Assembly (NCBI RefSeq): GCF_900111275.1
Contig: NZ_FOGR01000005.1
Coordinates: 62,001-126,000 of the forward strand
DNA length: 64,000 nucleotides
Source: Rhizobium sp. NFR03
GTDB lineage: Bacteria > Pseudomonadota > Alphaproteobacteria > Rhizobiales > Rhizobiaceae
Reading direction: 5' to 3'
In this document: positions 8,650-18,182 of the stretch, in pieces
Layout: each line of letters begins with the position of its first letter
Numbering within the stretch: the stretch's first letter is position 1
The notes under the pieces: model-generated
What the model saw: the letters and a program-made list of their open reading frames with translations, nothing else
Databases searched by the model: none
What the model was told of the DNA's origin: nothing
Made by a program: the position numbers and the translations under genes

Positions 8650-10041
8650 ATGACGATGGCCGGGACTGCAATGCGCGGTAATGAGGGGACAATAAGGGCG
8701 ATGGGTCCGACACCGGCGTTGCGCCGTGGTGCCTGCCCCACCTTGGCAGCCCCCATGCAGACCGGCGATGGCCTGCTCGCGCGGCTGCGGCCGGCGTCTG
8801 GATCTTTCACGGCGGATGCGTTTCTGGCTCTTCTGGATGCAGCGGAAACGTTCGGCACCGGCAGGCTCGATATCACGGCGCGGGGCAACCTGCAGATCCG
8901 GGGTCTGCGGACGGCAAGCGTTGCGCCCTTGTCGACAGCCGTTCACCGTGCGGGCATCGTCCCGTGCGAGGGCATTGCCGTGGAAATGCCGCCGCTTGCC
9001 GGGCTGGACCCGTCCGAAGTGGCCGATCCGCGCCCGCTCGCGCGAAAGCTTGCCGAAAGGATCGCCGGCAGCGGCCTCGACCTTGCGCCGAAGCTGGCCG
9101 TCATCGTCGATGGCGGTGGGAGGCTGCATCTCGATGGTGTTGCGGCCGATATCAAGCTAGTGGCGGGAGCGACCGATTCCACGCTCCTTTGGCATTTGCT
9201 CGTGGCGGGGAAGCAGACAGGCGTTTGCGGTACAGAAGACGAGATGATCGAAGCGGCGATGTCGGTGGTCGCGGATATCGCTGCCTATGGTTCCGCTGCA
9301 CGGGCGCGCGATCTTCCAGTGGAGCATCTGCCTCCCGGTTCTTCATTGCTGGCATACCGGGAGGTGTCACTGTCCCCCGTTGGCCGGTTCGACCTCGGTG
9401 CGTCGGTCGTGCTCGGTATCGCACCTGCGTTCGGGCAGATGGCAGCCCATGTCGTCCGGCCGTTGATCCTTGCCGCCGTGGCGGAGGGCGTATCCGCGGT
9501 GCGGCTCGCGCCCGGTCGCGCATTTTTGCTCGTCGGTCCTGCCGGTTGGAACACCTCGGCGATTGTTTCTCTTGCCGCATCGCTCGGCTTCGTCGTCCAT
9601 GCAGGTGATCCCGCTTTGCGCATCGATGCCTGTGCCGGTCAGGTCGGCTGTGCCTCGGGACGCATCGATACGCATGCGGTGGCGAGCCACCTGATCGCTC
9701 ACGCGCCGGCGCTGATGGATGGGTCGCTCGACCTGCATGTCTCCGGCTGCGCCAAGGGCTGCGCACGCCCGCGCGTCGCGGATCTCACGCTGGTCGCCAT
9801 GTCCTGCGACGGCCAGCCTGGGCTCGGCATCGTCCTCGGCGGACGTGCCGGAGACCGTCCGGTTGCGACAAAGCGGCTGGAAGACGGCGCTTCCGCTATC
9901 ACGGCGCTTGGCCAACGGGTTGCAGAGACGGTAGAGAAGGGCGAATCGGCTGCCGCCTGCCTTCAACGGCTGGGACCGGCGCGGATCGCCGCCGCGTTTT
10001 CAGCGGCACGCTTCAACGGGATTGACCATGCCGGCTTATGA
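8650..10041 (+). CDS. cobG: Precorrin-3B synthase CobG
   Basis: Iron-sulfur monooxygenase that hydroxylates C-20 of precorrin-3A and forms the lactone of precorrin-3B; its presence marks the oxygen-dependent pathway. The 463-residue protein resembles sulfite/nitrite reductases, with half-domains around RRGACP and ITARGNLQIRG. Four cysteines sit in CAGQVGC (328, 334) and SGCAKGC (367, 371), the ligands for the 4Fe-4S centre. The start is uncertain: in-frame ATGs at 8650, 8656, 8671 and 8701 all precede the conserved region; total length supports an early one. Confidence 0.95.
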   Translation: MTMAGTAMRGNEGTIRAMGPTPALRRGACPTLAAPMQTGDGLLARLRPASGSFTADAFLALLDAAETFGTGRLDITARGNLQIRGLRTASVAPLSTAVHRAGIVPCEGIAVEMPPLAGLDPSEVADPRPLARKLAERIAGSGLDLAPKLAVIVDGGGRLHLDGVAADIKLVAGATDSTLLWHLLVAGKQTGVCGTEDEMIEAAMSVVADIAAYGSAARARDLPVEHLPPGSSLLAYREVSLSPVGRFDLGASVVLGIAPAFGQMAAHVVRPLILAAVAEGVSAVRLAPGRAFLLVGPAGWNTSAIVSLAASLGFVVHAGDPALRIDACAGQVGCASGRIDTHAVASHLIAHAPALMDGSLDLHVSGCAKGCARPRVADLTLVAMSCDGQPGLGIVLGGRAGDRPVATKRLEDGASAITALGQRVAETVEKGESAAACLQRLGPARIAAAFSAARFNGIDHAGL

Positions 10042-10660
10042 CTACATCCGTGATGGCGACGCCATCTACGAACGCTCCTTCGCCATCATCCGGGCGGAGA
10101 CCGACCTGTCGCGGTTCTCGCCGGAGGAGGCCGATGTAGCCGTGCGCATGGTCCATGCCTGCGGGCTGGTGGAAGCTGCCCGCGACTTCGTGTTCTCGCC
10201 CGGCTTCGTCTCGGCTGCACGCACGGCCCTTTCCGGCGGCGCGCCGATCCTCTGCGATGCCTTCATGGTGGTGAACGGTGTGACACGCGCCCGGCTGACG
10301 GCGGGAAACGACGTGATCTGCACCCTGCGCGAGCCGGAAACGCCAGCACTGGCCCGCGAGATCGGCAATACCCGGTCTGCCGCCGCATTGCGGCTGTGGG
10401 GCGAGCGAATGGGCGGCGCTGTGGTTGCCATAGGGAACGCGCCAACAGCACTTTTCTACCTCCTTGAGATGCTGCGCGACGGCGCACCGAAGCCGGCGGC
10501 GATTCTCGGTATGCCGGTGGGATTCGTCGGCGCGGCGGAATCCAAGGATGCCCTTGCCGAACATTCCTATGGCGTGCCCTTCGCCATCGTCCGCGGCCGG
10601 CTGGGCGGCAGTGCAATCACCGCCGCTGCCATCAACGCGCTCGCGAGGCCGGGCCTGTGA
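10028..10660 (+). CDS. cobH: Precorrin-8X methylmutase CobH
   Basis: Moves the C-11 methyl group of precorrin-8X to C-12, giving hydrogenobyrinate. 210 residues from the ATG at 10028; a TTG two codons earlier is in frame but has no better context. The catalytic histidine falls at His43 in MVHACG, the same number known for the Pseudomonas denitrificans enzyme. The gene overlaps the end of cobG by 14 bases and its stop overlaps the cobI start. Confidence 0.96.
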   Translation: MPAYDYIRDGDAIYERSFAIIRAETDLSRFSPEEADVAVRMVHACGLVEAARDFVFSPGFVSAARTALSGGAPILCDAFMVVNGVTRARLTAGNDVICTLREPETPALAREIGNTRSAAALRLWGERMGGAVVAIGNAPTALFYLLEMLRDGAPKPAAILGMPVGFVGAAESKDALAEHSYGVPFAIVRGRLGGSAITAAAINALARPGL

Positions 10661-11523
10661 GAGCGACGGTGACCGGAGATCTGGAGACAGTGGAACTGAG
10701 CGTCGGGGGTGTGGCGCTTGCAGGCGTGACGGCCGGGCGGCTGATCGGCGTCGGCGCCGGGCCGGGCGATCCGGAACTGCTGACGCTCAAGGCGGTGCGG
10801 GCGCTCGCCGAGGCCGATGTGCTCGCCTATTTCGCAAAGGCCGGCCGGCGCGGCAACGGACGAACCATCCTCGATGGGCTCGGCAAGGCGGATGGCATTG
10901 CCAGCCTTTTTGCGCCGGGACAGATGGAGGGCATCCTGAAGCCCGGGCGCATCGAACTGCCGCTCTATTATCCCGTCACCGTCGAGATCGACAAGGAACA
11001 CGACGACTACAAGGGCCAGATCACCGCTTTCTACGATGCTTCCGCTGCCAGCGTTGCTGCGCATCTGGATGCCGGGCGGACGGTCGCGATCCTCAGCGAG
11101 GGCGATCCGATGTTCTACGGCTCCTACATGCACCTGCATGTGCGGCTGGCCGGGCGCTACGCCGCCGAAGTCGTGCCGGGCGTGACGGCGATGTCGGGCT
11201 GCTGGTCGCTCGCAGGCCTGCCGATCGTGCAGGGAGACGATGTGCTGTCCGTTCTTCCGGGCACCATGGACGAGACCGAACTCTGCCGCAGGCTCGGCGA
11301 TACGCAAGCGGCCGTGATCATGAAGGTCGGGCGCAATCTGCCGAAAATCCGACGCGCGCTCGCCGCTTCGGGCAAGCTCGACAACGCTGTCTATGTCGAG
11401 CGCGGCACGATGGCGAATGCCGCGATGACGCCGCTCGCGGATAAGCTGACCGACGAGGCGCCGTATTTCTCGCTGGTGCTCGTGCCCGGCTGGAGCGGTC
11501 GCATCGTGGATGGCGCCATATGA
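10657..11523 (+). CDS. cobI: Precorrin-2 C20-methyltransferase CobI
   Basis: SAM-dependent methylation of precorrin-2 at C-20. Tetrapyrrole methylase fold with the glycine-rich loop GVGAGPGDPELLTLK and the motif SEGDPMFYGSY; 288 residues. About 28 residues precede the usual N-terminal strand. The likely start is GTG at 10657, overlapping the cobH TGA as GTGA; it is the only start that keeps the tight coupling seen through this operon. Usual CobI proteins are about 240-250 residues, so a start further in cannot be excluded. Confidence 0.94.
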   Translation: MRATVTGDLETVELSVGGVALAGVTAGRLIGVGAGPGDPELLTLKAVRALAEADVLAYFAKAGRRGNGRTILDGLGKADGIASLFAPGQMEGILKPGRIELPLYYPVTVEIDKEHDDYKGQITAFYDASAASVAAHLDAGRTVAILSEGDPMFYGSYMHLHVRLAGRYAAEVVPGVTAMSGCWSLAGLPIVQGDDVLSVLPGTMDETELCRRLGDTQAAVIMKVGRNLPKIRRALAASGKLDNAVYVERGTMANAAMTPLADKLTDEAPYFSLVLVPGWSGRIVDGAI

Positions 11524-12284
11524 GCGGCCGACTGACCATTGTCGGCACGGGACCGGGCGATCCGCGCCAGACGACGCCCGAGGCGCTGGAGGCGATCGAT
11601 GCTGCCAGCCATTTCTTCGGTTACGGACCATATCTCGACCGCCTGTCGCTGCGCTCCGATCAGGTGCGTGTCGCCTCCGACAATCGCGAGGAACTGGATC
11701 GTGCCAAAGCGGCGCTGACGCATGCCGCAGAGGGCGCAGACGTCTGCGTCGTCTCCGGCGGAGATCCCGGCGTCTTTGCGATGGCGGCTGCCGTCTGCGA
11801 GGCGATCGACCATGGACCGGCCCTCTGGCGCGACATCGACGTCCGCGTGACGCCCGGCGTGACGGCCATGCTGGCGGTCGCAGCGCGGATCGGCGCGCCG
11901 CTCGGGCACGACTTCTGCGCCATATCGCTCTCTGACAACCTGAAGCCGTGGGAGATCATCATCCGCCGGCTGGCGCTCGTTGCAGAGGCAGGGCTCGTCA
12001 TCGCGCTCTACAATCCCATCAGCAAGGCGCGGCCATGGCAGCTCGGTGCCGCCTTCGACGTGTTGCGGCCGATCCTGCCGGCGCAAACGCCCGTGATCTT
12101 CGGTCGCGCCGCTGGCCGGCCGGACGAGCGCATGCGCGTGATGCCGCTTGCCGAGGCCGATGCCGGTATGGCTGATATGGCGACCTGCGTCATTATCGGC
12201 TCGCCGGAAACACGGGTCATCGCCCGGCCCGGTCGTGGGGATCTGGTCTATACGCCGCGTTTCCTGCCCGGAGCGAGCACGTGA
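11520..12284 (+). CDS. cobJ: Precorrin-3B C17-methyltransferase CobJ
   Basis: Methylates C-17 and contracts the ring, giving precorrin-4. 254 residues with the SAM loop GTGPGDPRQTTPEA, the SGGDPGVFAMA motif and the LYNPISKARPWQ segment typical of CobJ/CbiH. Start ATG overlaps the cobI stop (ATGA). Its last 37 bases overlap the convergent 3' end of cobK on the opposite strand. Confidence 0.95.
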   Translation: MSGRLTIVGTGPGDPRQTTPEALEAIDAASHFFGYGPYLDRLSLRSDQVRVASDNREELDRAKAALTHAAEGADVCVVSGGDPGVFAMAAAVCEAIDHGPALWRDIDVRVTPGVTAMLAVAARIGAPLGHDFCAISLSDNLKPWEIIIRRLALVAEAGLVIALYNPISKARPWQLGAAFDVLRPILPAQTPVIFGRAAGRPDERMRVMPLAEADAGMADMATCVIIGSPETRVIARPGRGDLVYTPRFLPGAST

Positions 12285-13012
12285 TCGATGCGAGCCAGCG
12301 CCTCCTCCACCGTGCCGACCGTGGGCAGGGGAGCTTCGGGCGCGCGTTCGACGAGAACGACCGGAATGTGCAGCGCTCTGGCCGCAGCGATCTTGCCATA
12401 GGTGGCGCTGCCGCCGCTGTTCTTGGCAACGATGCAGTCGATGCGATGCGTGATCAGCAGGGCATGCTCATCCGCTTCGCTGAACGGACCTGTCGCGAGG
12501 ATGTAACGGACATCCGGCAGGGTCAGCGGCGGCTCGACGGGATCGACGCTGCGCACAAGATAGGCATGCTGGGGCGCCTCCTCGAACAGCGCCGCTTCCT
12601 GCCGGCCGATGGCCAGGAGAACATGGCGCGGCGTATCGCCCAGCGCCGCGACGGCCTCTTGCATGCTCGTAACGCAGGTCCAGAGGTCGCCCGGCTGGCG
12701 CTTCCAAGGCGGACGGCGAAGGGCAAAGGCGGGGATGCCGGTTTCCAAGGCTGCCTTGGCGGCATTGTCCGTAATACGGGTCGCGAAGGGGTGCGTGGCA
12801 TCGATGAGAAGATCGAAACCGTCGGCCCTCAGCGTCTGCGCAAGGCCTTCGGCGCCGCCAAAGCCGCCGATGCGGGTGGGCACAGGCTGCGCCATCGGCG
12901 CGCGGGTGCGGCCGGCCAGCGACAGCATCACGCGATGCGTTGTGTTTGCCAAGGCATCGGCCAGCATGCGGGCTTCCGTGGTGCCGCCGAGAATGAGGAT
13001 ATGATGGCCCAT
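12248..13012 (-). CDS. cobK: Precorrin-6A reductase CobK
   Basis: NADPH-dependent reduction of precorrin-6A to precorrin-6B. 254 residues from the ATG at 13010-13012; N-terminal nucleotide-binding strand ILILGGTTEAR and the DATHPFA motif are family hallmarks. The frame continues upstream to 13555 over cobL but that part is antisense. It is the only cob gene on the minus strand: its 3' end overlaps cobJ by 37 bases and its start codon interleaves with the cobL start (CATG), so its promoter must lie within cobL. Confidence 0.94.
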   Translation of the reverse strand: MGHHILILGGTTEARMLADALANTTHRVMLSLAGRTRAPMAQPVPTRIGGFGGAEGLAQTLRADGFDLLIDATHPFATRITDNAAKAALETGIPAFALRRPPWKRQPGDLWTCVTSMQEAVAALGDTPRHVLLAIGRQEAALFEEAPQHAYLVRSVDPVEPPLTLPDVRYILATGPFSEADEHALLITHRIDCIVAKNSGGSATYGKIAAARALHIPVVLVERAPEAPLPTVGTVEEALARIDHVLAPGRKRGV

Positions 13013-14333
13013 GCGTGACGGCGAAAACGCTTCCCTGACAACGGAACCCTGGCTGACGATCGTCGGCCTTGGAGAAGACGGTCTAGCGGGTCTCGGCGAG
13101 GAGGCCAAGCAGGCGATCTCCAATGCACGCCTCGTCTTTGGCGGCACGCGGCATCTGGCGCTTGCCGCGCCGCTGATCACGGGGGAAAGCTGCCCCTGGT
13201 CGAGCCCGTTCGAGACCGCCATCGATGTGGTGGTGGCGATGGCCGGCATGCCGGTCGTGGTGCTCGCCTCGGGCGATCCGTTCTTCTTCGGCGTCGGGGT
13301 CACCCTGTCGCGTCGTATCGACCCGTCCCAGATGCGCGTCCTGCCTGCTCCCTCGGCTTTCAGCCTTGCGGCGGCGCGGCTCGGATGGGCGCTGCAGGAT
13401 GTCGTCTGCCTGTCGCTGCACGGCCGACCGCTCGACCTTCTCCGCCCGCATCTGCATGGCGGAACCCGGATCCTCGCGCTGACATCGGATGGGGAGGGGC
13501 CGGCGGCCGTTGCCGCCCTGATGCGCGACACCGGCTTCGGCGCCTCCGCCTTCACGGTGCTCGAAGCGATGGGCGGGCCGCAGGAACGGATCAGCTTTCA
13601 CACAGCGAACGGGTTTGACCTTGCCGCCTGCCACTCCCTCAATGTCTGCGCCATCGAGGTGGTCGCGGGTCAGCAAGCACGGGTTCTTGGCCTGACGCCC
13701 GGGCTTGACGACGACCTGTTCGAGCATGACGGGCAGATCACCAAGCGGGAGGTTCGGGCTCTGACACTTTCGGCCCTGTCTCCGCGACGTGGAGAATGCC
13801 TGTGGGATATCGGCGCGGGGGCCGGGTCCATCGCGATCGAATGGATGCTCGCCGATCCCTCGTTGCGTGCCGTCGCCATCGAGGCGCATCCGGAGCGCGC
13901 AGCGCGGATCGGCCGCAATGCCCGCGCCTTTGGCGTGCCGGAATTGCGTATCGTCGAGGGCGTCGTGCCGCACGCGCTCGCAGATCTTGGCCGGGAGCCC
14001 AGGCCCGATGCGATTTTCGTCGGTGGCGGCGGCAGCGAGGCCGGCGTCATGGATGCGGCGCTCGACGCATTGCGGCCCGGCGGACGGCTGGTCGCCAATG
14101 CGGTGACGACGGAGATGGAAGCCGTGCTGCTCGCCTCTCGCGCCGCCCATGGCGGAAGCTTGACGCGGATCGACATTGCCCGTGCGTCGCCTGTCGGCGC
14201 AATGACCGGCTGGCGACCTGCCATGCCGGTAACCCAATGGGTCTGGATCAAGCCCGCACTGACCGGGCCGGACGATGTTTCGGAAGACGACATGGGTATC
14301 GATGTGGGGAAAACGCGGGGAGAGCTGGCATGA
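13011..14333 (+). CDS. cobL: Precorrin-6Y C5,15-methyltransferase (decarboxylating) CobL
   Basis: Bifunctional enzyme methylating C-5 and C-15 and decarboxylating the C-12 acetate of precorrin-6B. The 440 residues hold a CbiE-like N-terminal methylase ([19 protein letters not shown]) and a CbiT-like C-terminal Rossmann methylase with motif [13 protein letters not shown] near residue 265. Both domains are intact. The ATG at 13011 shares two bases with the opposite-strand cobK start, so cobJ and cobL are separated on the coding strand by the 726 bases that cobK occupies. Confidence 0.95.
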   Translation: MRDGENASLTTEPWLTIVGLGEDGLAGLGEEAKQAISNARLVFGGTRHLALAAPLITGESCPWSSPFETAIDVVVAMAGMPVVVLASGDPFFFGVGVTLSRRIDPSQMRVLPAPSAFSLAAARLGWALQDVVCLSLHGRPLDLLRPHLHGGTRILALTSDGEGPAAVAALMRDTGFGASAFTVLEAMGGPQERISFHTANGFDLAACHSLNVCAIEVVAGQQARVLGLTPGLDDDLFEHDGQITKREVRALTLSALSPRRGECLWDIGAGAGSIAIEWMLADPSLRAVAIEAHPERAARIGRNARAFGVPELRIVEGVVPHALADLGREPRPDAIFVGGGGSEAGVMDAALDALRPGGRLVANAVTTEMEAVLLASRAAHGGSLTRIDIARASPVGAMTGWRPAMPVTQWVWIKPALTGPDDVSEDDMGIDVGKTRGELA

Positions 14334-15094
14334 CCGTTCATTTCATCGGTGCCGGTCCGGGGGCTGCGGACCTTATCACCGTGCGCGGGCGTGATCTGAT
14401 CGCAGCCTCGCCGGTCTGCCTTTTTGCCGGGTCCATCGTCTCCCGCGATCTGCTTGCCTATTGCCCACCGGGCGCCCGCATCGTGGATACCGCTCCTTTG
14501 TCTCTGGATGAAATCGAAGCGGAATATGTGCGGGCGGAGGCTGCTGGCGAGGATGTCGCGCGGCTGCATTCCGGCGATCTCTCCGTCTGGAGCGCCGTGG
14601 CGGAGCAGGTGCGACGGCTGGAGGCACGGGGAATTGCCTATACGATGACCCCCGGGGTCCCGGCTTTCGCAGCGGCGGCGGCAGCGCTCGGCCGCGAGCT
14701 GACCTTGCCGGCGCTCGCGCAAAGCCTCGTGCTGACGCGCGTTTCCGGTCGCGCCTCGCCGATGCCGAATGCGGAAACGCTGGCGAATTTCGGTGCGACG
14801 GGTGCGACGCTCGCCATCCACCTCGCCATTCATGCGCTGCCGCAGATCGTTGCCGAGTTGACGCCGCTCTATGGTGCGGACTGCCCGGTCGCCATCGTCG
14901 TCAAGGCATCATGGCCGGACGAGCGTGTCGTGCGCGGGACGCTTGAGGATATCGAGGCGCTGGTGGCGGAAAGCCCGATCGAGCGGACGGCGTTGATCTT
15001 CGTCGGGCGCACGCTCACGGCTGACGGATTCCGCGAGAGCGCGCTCTACGATGCGGGCTACCAGCGCCGGTTTCGCGGGCGCGACGGGCTTTAG
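14330..15094 (+). CDS. cobM: Precorrin-4 C11-methyltransferase CobM
   Basis: Methylates C-11 of precorrin-4 to give precorrin-5. 254 residues from ATG 14330, which overlaps the cobL stop as ATGA. The SAM loop [16 protein letters not shown] and the segments [15 protein letters not shown] and [10 protein letters not shown] identify CobM/CbiF. A longer in-frame extension upstream lies over cobL and is antisense-free but non-conserved, so it is discarded. Last gene of the cluster; its stop overlaps tail-to-tail with phaG. Confidence 0.96.
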   Translation: MTVHFIGAGPGAADLITVRGRDLIAASPVCLFAGSIVSRDLLAYCPPGARIVDTAPLSLDEIEAEYVRAEAAGEDVARLHSGDLSVWSAVAEQVRRLEARGIAYTMTPGVPAFAAAAAALGRELTLPALAQSLVLTRVSGRASPMPNAETLANFGATGATLAIHLAIHALPQIVAELTPLYGADCPVAIVVKASWPDERVVRGTLEDIEALVAESPIERTALIFVGRTLTADGFRESALYDAGYQRRFRGRDGL

Positions 15095-15468
15095 AGATCG
15101 ATACCCGGATCGGCTTTCGCGGTTTCCGTCTTGCGCGGGACGTCCGTGCTCTTTTCCGCGCGATCACGATAGAGCGCGGACTGGCCGAGCAGCATGAGCG
15201 TGACCGGTGTCGTGATGATCATGAAGACCACGATGAGAACTTCATGCACGATCCAGCGGTTTTGCAGGACGGCGAAGGTGAGCATCGAGGACATGGCGAT
15301 CAGCAGGACGCCGCCGCTGGTGCAGAGCGTCGGCGCGTGCAGGCGCTCGTAGAAGCTCTGGAAGCGAACGAGACCGATGGCGCCGGCCAGCGTGATGGCG
15401 GAGCCCGACAGGAGCAGCAGGCAGACCGGGATGGCGGCCCAGACCGGCAGATCGACCAGGAACGTCAT
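15091..15468 (-). CDS. phaG: Monovalent cation/H+ antiporter subunit G (PhaG/MnhG)
   Basis: Small membrane subunit of the multisubunit cation/proton antiporter. 125 residues with three hydrophobic helices and the conserved [16 protein letters not shown] segment and [10 protein letters not shown]. The C-terminal 30 residues are charged. Start overlaps the phaF stop by 4 bases. Its stop meets the cobM stop tail-to-tail with no room for a terminator between the two operons. Confidence 0.94.
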   Translation of the reverse strand: MTFLVDLPVWAAIPVCLLLLSGSAITLAGAIGLVRFQSFYERLHAPTLCTSGGVLLIAMSSMLTFAVLQNRWIVHEVLIVVFMIITTPVTLMLLGQSALYRDRAEKSTDVPRKTETAKADPGIDL

Positions 15469-15746
15469 TCGATCACCTCGCCACGCATCAGGAACTTGGC
15501 AAAGGCGATGCTGGAGACGAAGCCGAGCAGCGCAATCGTCAGTGCGGCTTCAAAGTAAAGCACGTTGGATGTGCGTATACCGAACGTCAGCAGCAGCAGC
15601 ATGCCGGTGATATAGACCGTGTCGAGCCCGAGAATGCGATCCTGCGCGCGCGGCCCTTTGGCAACGCGGTAGAGCGCGCAGACCATGGCAAGGCCGATCA
15701 TGATCTGAGAGATCAGCACAGACCAGATGATGAGAAGTTCGGTCAT
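15465..15746 (-). CDS. phaF: Monovalent cation/H+ antiporter subunit F (PhaF/MnhF)
   Basis: 93-residue membrane subunit with three helices and the family motif YRVAKGPRAQDRILGLDT. Length matches MnhF/MrpF (about 90). Overlaps phaE and phaG by 4 bases on each side, so stoichiometric translation by coupling is likely. Confidence 0.95.
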   Translation of the reverse strand: MTELLIIWSVLISQIMIGLAMVCALYRVAKGPRAQDRILGLDTVYITGMLLLLTFGIRTSNVLYFEAALTIALLGFVSSIAFAKFLMRGEVIE

Positions 15747-16231
15747 TCGAAGATCTCCTTGAGAAGCCGCTCGTAACGGTTGGTGACGATGGACTGCCAG
15801 TCCTTTCCATCAGCCGTGTCGAGCACGTGAATGAGGAGCATGCGGGTCTGGCGGTCATATTCGAGCCAGGCGGTGCCAGGCGTTGTCGTGAGGATGCAGG
15901 CGAGCAGCGCCAAGGCGTTGTCGTCCCTCAGCGTCAGTTCCACCATGACGAAGGCGGATTGGACGGGTGGCTTGCGACGCGACAGGACCGCGCCGAGAAC
16001 GGCGACGTTGGATTGCGCGATATCCTTGATCACGGAGGCCGCCAGTCGCAGCGCGGCACCCGGACGACGCAGGCGCGATTTGCTCGGCTCCAGATTGACC
16101 ATGGCCCAGGAGAGGGACACGGACAGGATGGTGCCCAGCAGGATCTGCCCCGGCGATACCGACTGGTTGACGAGGAGCCAGAAACCGAGAAGCAGGAGCG
16201 ACAGAAGCGGATAGGGGAACCAGTAGCGCAT
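15743..16231 (-). CDS. phaE: Monovalent cation/H+ antiporter subunit E (PhaE/MnhE)
   Basis: 162-residue subunit with two N-terminal hydrophobic segments and a cytoplasmic domain carrying the family segment CILTTTPGTAWLEYD. I start at the ATG at 16229-16231, which overlaps the phaD stop as ATGA; the frame extends upstream over phaD but without homology to the family. Length fits MrpE (about 160). Confidence 0.94.
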   Translation of the reverse strand: MRYWFPYPLLSLLLLGFWLLVNQSVSPGQILLGTILSVSLSWAMVNLEPSKSRLRRPGAALRLAASVIKDIAQSNVAVLGAVLSRRKPPVQSAFVMVELTLRDDNALALLACILTTTPGTAWLEYDRQTRMLLIHVLDTADGKDWQSIVTNRYERLLKEIFE

Positions 16232-17844
16232 CAGGACCCCCCATGGGAAACGACCGGCACCGCATCGCGTACGCTGCCGATGTAGACCTGCGGCTGGGAC
16301 AGGACCGTCGCCGTATCCTGGAGATAGCGCAGCGCATGGCCGGACTGGAGCGTCAGGAAACCGCAGGCGGCAAGGAGCACCAGCACCGGCGTGATCTCGA
16401 TGAGCCGGACGCGTGGCACGGTGCCCTCGATCGAGTTCCAGAATGTGCGGATGCCGACCCGGTTGAGCGCGATCAGCGCGGCAAGGCCGGAGAGGATGAG
16501 AAGGGCCACGAAGGTCCACTGCGCGCCCGTGATGGGCGCGTTTTGACCAAGACCTTCAAAGAGGCCGTGGAGGATCGCGAACTTGGCGACGAAACCCGAT
16601 AGAGGCGGCAGACCGGCCATCAACATGGTGCAGGCGACGAAGCAGACGCCGAGCACGGCCATGGTGCCGGGCACGGCAGCGCCGACCTCTTTTTCGGCCT
16701 CATCATCATCGCTGTCGCCATAGGCTTCGATGGTCACCGCAAGGACGTCGGCACCGGCGTCTCTGGCGCGTTCCACAAGATCGATCAGCAGAAAGAAGGC
16801 GCAGATGGCGAGCGTGGAGGAGATCAGGTAGAAGAGCGTGCCGGGAATGACGCCCGTGATGCCGAGGCCGATGGCGGCCATCAGCGAGCCGGACGAGATC
16901 AGCACGTAGTAGCTCGCCAGTCGGCCCATTGCCTGCGACGCCATGACGCCGATCGTGCCGAAGGTGACGGTGAGCAGGCCGCCATAGAGAAGCACGCCCT
17001 GGCCGAAACCTGCGGAGATGCCGGCCTCTCTTCCGAAAAGAAGAAGCGAAAGGCGAAGCAGGATATAGACGCCGACCTTGGTGAGGATTGCAAACATCGC
17101 CGCCACCGGCGGCGTGGCCGCGGAATAGGCCTGCGGCAGCCAGAAGCCGAGCGGCCACATGCCGGCCTTCACGAGGAAGGCAACGCCGAGAACGGCAGCG
17201 CCGGCTTCCATCAGCATGCGGTTCTCGGCGCTCAGATCGGCAATGCGCAGAGCGAGATCGGCCATGTTAAGCGTGCCGGAGGCTCCGTAGATCAGGCTGA
17301 CACCGATGAGGAACAGCGATGACGCCGCGAGGTTGATAGCGATGTAATGCAGGCCCGCCTTGACGCGGATGGGGCCGGACCCGTGCAGCATGAGGCCATA
17401 GGATGCGGCCAGCATGATTTCGAAAAAGACGAACAGATTGAAGAGATCGCCCGTCAGAAACGCGCCGTTGACCCCGACCAGCATGAACTGGAACAGCGTG
17501 TGGAAGTGTGGCCCGGCCTTGTGCCAGCGGGCCATGGAGAACATCTGTGCGCAAAGCGCCATCAGCGTCGTCAGCGTGATCATCATCGCCGAAAGGCGAT
17601 CGACGACGAGGACGATACCATAGGGGGCAGCCCAGTTGCCGAGCTGGTAGACGAGGGAGCCATTGTCCTGCGCCGTGGCAGACGCGATCATCAGGGCGGT
17701 GCCCGTCAGCAGCAGGACGAGCGACGCTCCGAAGCTCAGCGCACCCTTCAGCGCTCTCTGGCGGTCGTCGATCGGGATGAGAACCGCTGCGGTGACGAAG
17801 GGCAGGAGGATCGGCAGGATGATCAGGTGTCCGAGCCAGCTCAT
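16231..17844 (-). CDS. phaD: Monovalent cation/H+ antiporter subunit D (PhaD/MnhD)
   Basis: Large proton-translocating subunit related to NADH dehydrogenase subunits ND2/ND4/ND5. 537 residues with about 14 membrane helices; the proton-channel core includes FEIMLAASYGLML and VKAGMWPLGFWLPQAYSAAT with the conserved lysine and proline. Around residues 370-390 there is an acidic, Asp/Glu-rich cytoplasmic loop (GDSDDDEAEKE) that is more charged than I would expect. Coupled to phaC and phaE by overlapping stop/start codons. Confidence 0.95.
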   Translation of the reverse strand: MSWLGHLIILPILLPFVTAAVLIPIDDRQRALKGALSFGASLVLLLTGTALMIASATAQDNGSLVYQLGNWAAPYGIVLVVDRLSAMMITLTTLMALCAQMFSMARWHKAGPHFHTLFQFMLVGVNGAFLTGDLFNLFVFFEIMLAASYGLMLHGSGPIRVKAGLHYIAINLAASSLFLIGVSLIYGASGTLNMADLALRIADLSAENRMLMEAGAAVLGVAFLVKAGMWPLGFWLPQAYSAATPPVAAMFAILTKVGVYILLRLSLLLFGREAGISAGFGQGVLLYGGLLTVTFGTIGVMASQAMGRLASYYVLISSGSLMAAIGLGITGVIPGTLFYLISSTLAICAFFLLIDLVERARDAGADVLAVTIEAYGDSDDDEAEKEVGAAVPGTMAVLGVCFVACTMLMAGLPPLSGFVAKFAILHGLFEGLGQNAPITGAQWTFVALLILSGLAALIALNRVGIRTFWNSIEGTVPRVRLIEITPVLVLLAACGFLTLQSGHALRYLQDTATVLSQPQVYIGSVRDAVPVVSHGGS

Positions 17845-18182
17845 CGCTCTTCCCTCCCGTCCACATGGTCGTTGCCCGTAAAGCCGCGCGAGGCGAGCAG
17901 CACCACGAGGAAAAGCGCCGTCATGGCAAAGCCGATGACGATGGCGGTGAGCACCAGCGCCTGCGGCAGCGGATCGGTATGGGTGAGGAAGCCGCCGGCG
18001 ACGCCCTTTTCGAGCACGGGCGGCGCGTTGAGCCGCAGGCGGCCCATGCCGAAGATGAAGAGGTTGACCGCATAGGACAGAAGCGCCAGCCCGACGACGA
18101 CCTGATAGGTTCTCGGCCGGAAGAGGAGCCAGATGCCCGAGCCGGCGAAGACGCCGATGCCGGCGGAAAGAACGAGTTCCAT
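17841..18182 (-). CDS. phaC: Monovalent cation/H+ antiporter subunit C (PhaC/MnhC)
   Basis: 113-residue subunit related to NuoK, with three helices (GIWLLFRPRTYQVVVGLALLS; PQALVLTAIVIGFAMTAL). Start ATG at 18180-18182 overlaps the phaAB stop; the frame extends far upstream antisense-free over phaAB but only this part matches the family. Confidence 0.95.
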   Translation of the reverse strand: MELVLSAGIGVFAGSGIWLLFRPRTYQVVVGLALLSYAVNLFIFGMGRLRLNAPPVLEKGVAGGFLTHTDPLPQALVLTAIVIGFAMTALFLVVLLASRGFTGNDHVDGREER

